43,500 bases of DNA, taken from NCBI GenBank assembly GCA_963575745.1, contig CAUYUJ010008058.1:379001-422500 (forward strand), in the 5' to 3' direction. Of the stretch, positions 40,740-43,500 are shown in pieces; the stretch's first letter is position 1; every line of letters begins with the position of its first letter. This stretch comes from Prorocentrum cordatum. Lineage: Eukaryota; Sar; Dinophyceae; Prorocentrales; Prorocentraceae. Both the position numbers and the translations under genes were made by a program. The notes below the pieces were generated by a model. The model worked only from the letters and a program-made list of their open reading frames with translations, had not been told where the DNA came from and searched no databases.

Positions 40740-41130
40740 GCGGCAGTGTGGACTCGCAATCCTGGCAATCCGCTTGCCGCGAGTGTTCCGCAGCTTCTGT
40801 GGAGTGGGCGGCGCTAATCGGCGCACCAGGCCCTCCAGGCCCTCCGTGCCCAGGGCTCGCTGGCAGTCCGGGCGGGGCCTGCCAAATGCAACAGCAAGGT
40901 ATAATTGGCCAGCAGAGGTGGAACGAGCGAGGTTGCCAGCCACCGGGGGCGAGGATGCGGATCGGGAGAGGGGTGGAGGGGCGCCCAGACTTCCGACGTG
41001 GTGACCTCTGCCTCATGGCGTGGGTCAGAAGAGGGTCCAGACTCTGGCCCCCCTCCCCGTGCCCAGCGCTCGTCCTGAGTCGTGCCTTGCTGACGGCCTC
41101 GCGGCCCAGTGAGGGCCCCCCAGCCTCCTG
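40740..41130. other. No gene recognised
   Basis: GC-rich. Frames on both strands match no family. Confidence 0.4.
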
Positions 41131-41330
41131 ATGGTGTCGGAGGATCGCGCCGTATCGCCGATGCATCGGCGATGCGGCTCGCCGTGGAGCCATATGTTTC
41201 CGCGCCGACGTCGCCGATGCAGCGCCGACGTCGCCTCCGCATCCCCGTCGCATCGCCGATGCATCGGCGATGCGGAGCGTCCCTCTGACCCCAGCTACTC
41301 GGACCCCATGTGGGAGGCCTCCAGAGGAGG
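41130..41330. repeat. Dispersed palindrome-bearing repeat, copy 2
   Basis: The 20-bp palindrome ATCGCCGATGCATCGGCGAT is present twice (41154-41173 and 41252-41271), with GCCGACGTCGCC words between, then TACTCGGACCCCATGTGGGA and GGCCTCC as in copy 1 at 21,600. Confidence 0.85.
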
Positions 41331-41810
41331 TCTGGGAAGGAGGGGGTCCGCTGATAGCATTCGAGCTGTTCTTTGCCAGCCATGCAGACACGCTGAAAGG
41401 GCAGACACGATCCTGGGCCACCGATGCCTTCAGGCCTCTTTGCATGCAGTGCCAGTACGAACCGCAAAGCTTGAGCCCCGAACAAGCTTGAGGATGATGA
41501 GGGAGGACTCGATGGGGATCCCAAACCGCTGCGGTGACAGACCGGGCGGTGACATCGAACTCTCACAAGGCCTCAACGCACGGTCCGTTACCGCACGGTC
41601 TCGGCACCCCGGAGGCCCCGGTCGCCCGAGACAGCTTCGGAAAACGACCCACGTTACAAGACTGTGCGGTCACCCCGAGCCCCCACCGACTCACCACACG
41701 GGCCCTCCTCTGGATACTTGACTTTCTGGCCGTAGCTCGGGTCTTCGGCGGCCGCTCGAGCGATCCTGGCACTCCACGAGCACCCTCGGCGAGGTGCAAC
41801 TTCTGGAGCG
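41330..41810. other. No gene recognised; fragment shared with the 11.9-kb foldback
   Basis: TCCCAAACCGCTGCGGTGAC and AGACCGGGCGGTGA at about 41,519-41,552 match the right arm of the foldback at 11,910. An open plus-strand segment at 41,330-41,490 (LIAFELFFASHADT) is hydrophobic enough to be an exon but matches nothing I know. Confidence 0.4.
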
Positions 41811-41812
41811 CA

Positions 41813-41906
41813 TCCCGAGGCAGGAGAACCCGCGGAAACGTCCGCTTCGGCGGCCGCTGCTGGAGCGCATCCCAAGGCAGGAGAACCTGCGGAAGCGCCC
41901 CAACCT
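41813..41906. repeat. 47-bp tandem duplication
   Basis: CTGGAGCGCATCCC(G/A)AGGC, AGGAGAACC(C/T)GCGGAA.CG begins at 41813 and again at 41860. Confidence 0.9.
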
Positions 41907-42100
41907 CCCGAATTCCCTATGACCACACGCCGCGGACCCCGCGCCGAAGGCCTGGGTCGAATTGGGCAAGGGTCAGGGCAACGTTTGGGGGGAAATGCTT
42001 AGGGGATGGGCAACGCGAAAGGTGGATAGCCTCAGCTCAGGGGGGGGTAGCGCTGAGGGTTCGAAGTTTGAGGTTTTCGTGCGATTCCGTCGGTCCTGGG

Positions 42101-42230
42101 CTTGGCATCGCTCGGACGTGTGCATTTTTCCCTCGGCGAGAACCATCGAGGAGCATCCTTGATCATTTGGCGAAAAAACCACGCACGAAACCAAAACAAC
42201 ACAGGGAATGGACGTCCGAGCGATGGCCAG
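42101..42230 (+). mobile_element. Miniature TIR element family 1, copy C
   Basis: CTTGGCATCGCTCGGACGTG to CACTCCC-free right end ACGTCCGAGCGATGGCCAG, with perfect 14-bp inverted ends (42106-42119 and 42212-42225) and the family interior ACCATCGAGGAGCATCCTTG, GGCGAAAAAACCACGCACGA. No target duplication is clear for this copy. Confidence 0.93.
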
Positions 42231-42338
42231 CCGGGTGACCTTCCAGTCTCGGGATGCCCTCCGGCGGCCGCGCCCCGGCGAGTGCGTGCGGGGTGTGCCC
42301 AGATCCTCCCGGACGGCCGCTGGAGAGCCGCCTCGTGA

Positions 42339-42470
42339 GCCGAAGACCATTCGGTCGACTAGACGTACGATTGACCTTTCGCTGGAGTGACCTTTGGTGC
42401 GGGCCCAGTGGGGCCCCCCGATCGTGAACCGAAGACTCGTGAACCGAAGACCATTCGGGGACGGGGACGT
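42339..42470. repeat. Partial family-4 element between GAACCGAAGACCATTCGG repeats
   Basis: TAGACGTACGATTGACC, TTTCGCTGGAGTGACCTTTG and GTGCGGGCCCAGTGGGGCCC (42,356-42,424) match the left half of the element at 40,556. GAGCCGAAGACCATTCGG stands at 42,337 and GAACCGAAGACCATTCGG at 42,441, one on each side. Confidence 0.7.
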
Positions 42471-42484
42471 GCTCGGGGGAGGAG

Positions 42485-42642
42485 TTACCAGCCTGGAACA
42501 TATCCCTATCCCTATGCTGGGCACCTCCTCGTCACGATGCCAATCTTAGGGATTCCCTTATTTTTTGAGGGCGAATCCCTAAGATTGTCATCGCCTTCTG
42601 GCGTGTCAACCTTAGGGATAGGGATACGTTCGAGGCTGGTAA
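42485..42642. mobile_element. Nested-palindrome TIR element with AGGAG target duplication
   Basis: TTACCAGCCTGGAACATATC then CCTATCCCTA (42485-42514) pairs with the reverse complement of 42613-42642 (2 mismatches in 30). Inside, CGATGCCAATCTTAGGGATT (42536-42555) pairs with the reverse complement of about 42,570-42,592. AGGAG abuts both ends (42480-42484 and 42643-42647). The TATCCCTATCCC part of the TIR resembles CTATCCCCGTCCC in the introner-like element at 32,398, and both have 5-bp target duplications. Confidence 0.93.
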
Positions 42643-42735
42643 AGGAGGCATCGACCCCGAAGCGCCCATGGATCGCCGACAGGCTCCCGACGGCCTGACC
42701 CGCCCAGAAGCGTGCGCACGCGCTCTCAGGTGCCC

Positions 42736-42755
42736 ATCGCCGACCTGTCGGCGAT
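42736..42755. repeat. Palindrome related to the 20-bp ATCGCCGATGCATCGGCGAT
   Basis: ATCGCCGAC-CT-GTCGGCGAT, perfect 9-bp arms around 2 bases, followed by GCATCGCGG. Confidence 0.8.
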
Positions 42756-42759
42756 GCAT

Positions 42760-43060
42760 CGCGGATTCTGGCTCGGTGTTCCCCCCCTCCCCCTGTGCGC
42801 GTCCCCCCCTTCCCACCGCTGCCCCTCAGACCCCCGCCGCGCCGCGCCTTCGGCCCGTCCACCCCCCCCTCGCTGCCCCCAGGCAGAGGGAGCCCCCCCT
42901 GGGAGCGACCCCCGCCAGCGCCGCGTCCGCAGGTTCGGCCCGCTGGCGCGCCGCGGCGTGGGCCCGCTGGCGCGCCTACCGGAGGACACGGTGTGAGAGG
43001 AGACGCCATCCTCGGGCAGTGCCAAGTGAGGGGGGGCCACCGGTCGGCGGCGCGTGCAGG
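42760..43060. other. No gene recognised
   Basis: GC-rich. A GGCCCGCTGGCGCGCC duplication lies at 42,938 and 42,961. Frames match no family. Confidence 0.4.
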
Positions 43061-43246
43061 GTCGGGGAAACGTAGGCTCGCGTGCGCCAGAACTCGGGCT
43101 TGCCGACGCCTTCTGACGAGCCTGTTCTGGATCTTGACGGTCGAGCTTTCATGGGATGCTTCTGGCGGGAGCTCGCCTCAAATCACTGACGGCCCCGTCG
43201 GGGCAACCCGAGTCCCCTGAGCCTGAGTCTCTGACGTCTCCTCGAC
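43061..43246. mobile_element. Miniature TIR element family 3, copy B
   Basis: GTCGGGGAAACGTAGGCTCG at the left and CTGACGTCTCCTCGAC at the right. Interior ACTCGGGCTTGCCGACG, TCATGGGATGCTTCTGGCGG, and GACGGCCCCGTCGGGGCAAC then CCGAGTCCCC match copy A at 39,554 in order, with more divergence. Confidence 0.75.
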
Positions 43247-43265
43247 GGGCGGGAGGTGCGATGGG

Positions 43266-43440
43266 GGCAGGCCGCCTCAGAAGGCGGCAGGGCTTCTCGG
43301 AGCCGCCGCCGCGGGCGGCTTCTCAGGAGGCGCGGCCCCCGCCCTCTGAGGAGGCCTGCCTCCTCTCGCCTCCCCCCTGGACTCGCCGCCGGGAGGGGTG
43401 GCGCCACTGGGGGGTTCGCCAGCCCCCCCTTGAAGACAGT
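43266..43440. repeat. Cluster of CTCAGAAGGCGGC-type motifs
   Basis: GCCTCAGAAGGCGGCAGGGC (43,273) and GGCTTCTCAGGAGGCGCGGC (43,318), then GAGGAGGCCTGCCTCCTC: imperfect palindromes of the class also seen at 20,704, 21,299 and 21,905. Confidence 0.6.
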
Positions 43441-43476
43441 GAGCGAGGAGGGGAGGATCGAGGATCAAGCAGCACA

Positions 43477-43500
43477 CTACTACTACTACTACTACTACTA
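43477..43500. repeat. (ACT)n tract at the window edge
   Basis: TACTACTACTACTACTA runs off the end of the window. Confidence 0.95.

Noticed and set aside
1-43500. tRNA, 5S rRNA, U-snRNA or dinoflagellate spliced-leader genes
   Set aside because: I looked for a GGTTCGA-type T-arm and a CCGTAGCCATTTTGGCTCAAG-like leader. Only partial chance matches (for example near 36,555 and 832) were found, without the rest of the gene.

Overview
The window looks like nuclear DNA of a dinoflagellate, possibly a Prorocentrum-like species; the organism is an inference. The reasons are high GC, very low gene density, huge microsatellite and minisatellite fields, GC-AG introns in the one gene that can be pieced together, relics of copia-like and LINE retrotransposons, and a long pseudogene that resembles, from memory, a large dinoflagellate gene family of unknown function. 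No rRNA, tRNA, spliced-leader or prokaryotic operon signal was found. Most long open frames are artefacts of triplet repeats or of stop-poor GC-rich DNA.

Layout. 1-12,500 is almost all repeat: a (TGT)n tract, a 73-bp tandem array, a GAG tract, CTTGGGGCC-type degenerate arrays with a conserved core, three separated arrays of one 16-bp unit, an ~80-bp array, an interleaved 10-mer/12-mer array, a 68-bp-arm inverted repeat, and CCT/CAT tracts. 12,590-16,960 is a decayed plus-strand copy of the multicopy gene. 18,150-20,130 is an extreme GC-rich island. 21,078-21,157 is a possible lone exon. 23,390-25,460 is a copia-type retrotransposon relic whose middle is replaced by a G-rich tract. 26,500-31,400 holds CT, poly-G/C, 54-bp and ~90-bp arrays, the last with a 526-bp higher-order duplication.

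The one probably living gene is the 3' part of a MATE-family (DinF/EDS5-like) efflux transporter on the plus strand. Its exons are 32,318-32,389, 32,589-32,653, 38,058-38,159, 38,481-38,578, 38,904-38,985 and 39,766-39,924 (stop), with a further possible exon near 31,688. The six exons join in phase through five introns, four starting GC and one GT, all ending AG, to give 191 residues. One intron is almost entirely a terminal-inverted-repeat (TIR) element flanked by 5-bp direct repeats (introner-like). Another is 5.4 kb and holds LINE fragments and miniature elements. Two are filled with triplet arrays complementary to each other.

Across the window several families of short TIR elements (about 120-210 bp) recur, two of them three times. 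This suggests recent non-autonomous transposon activity around and inside genes.
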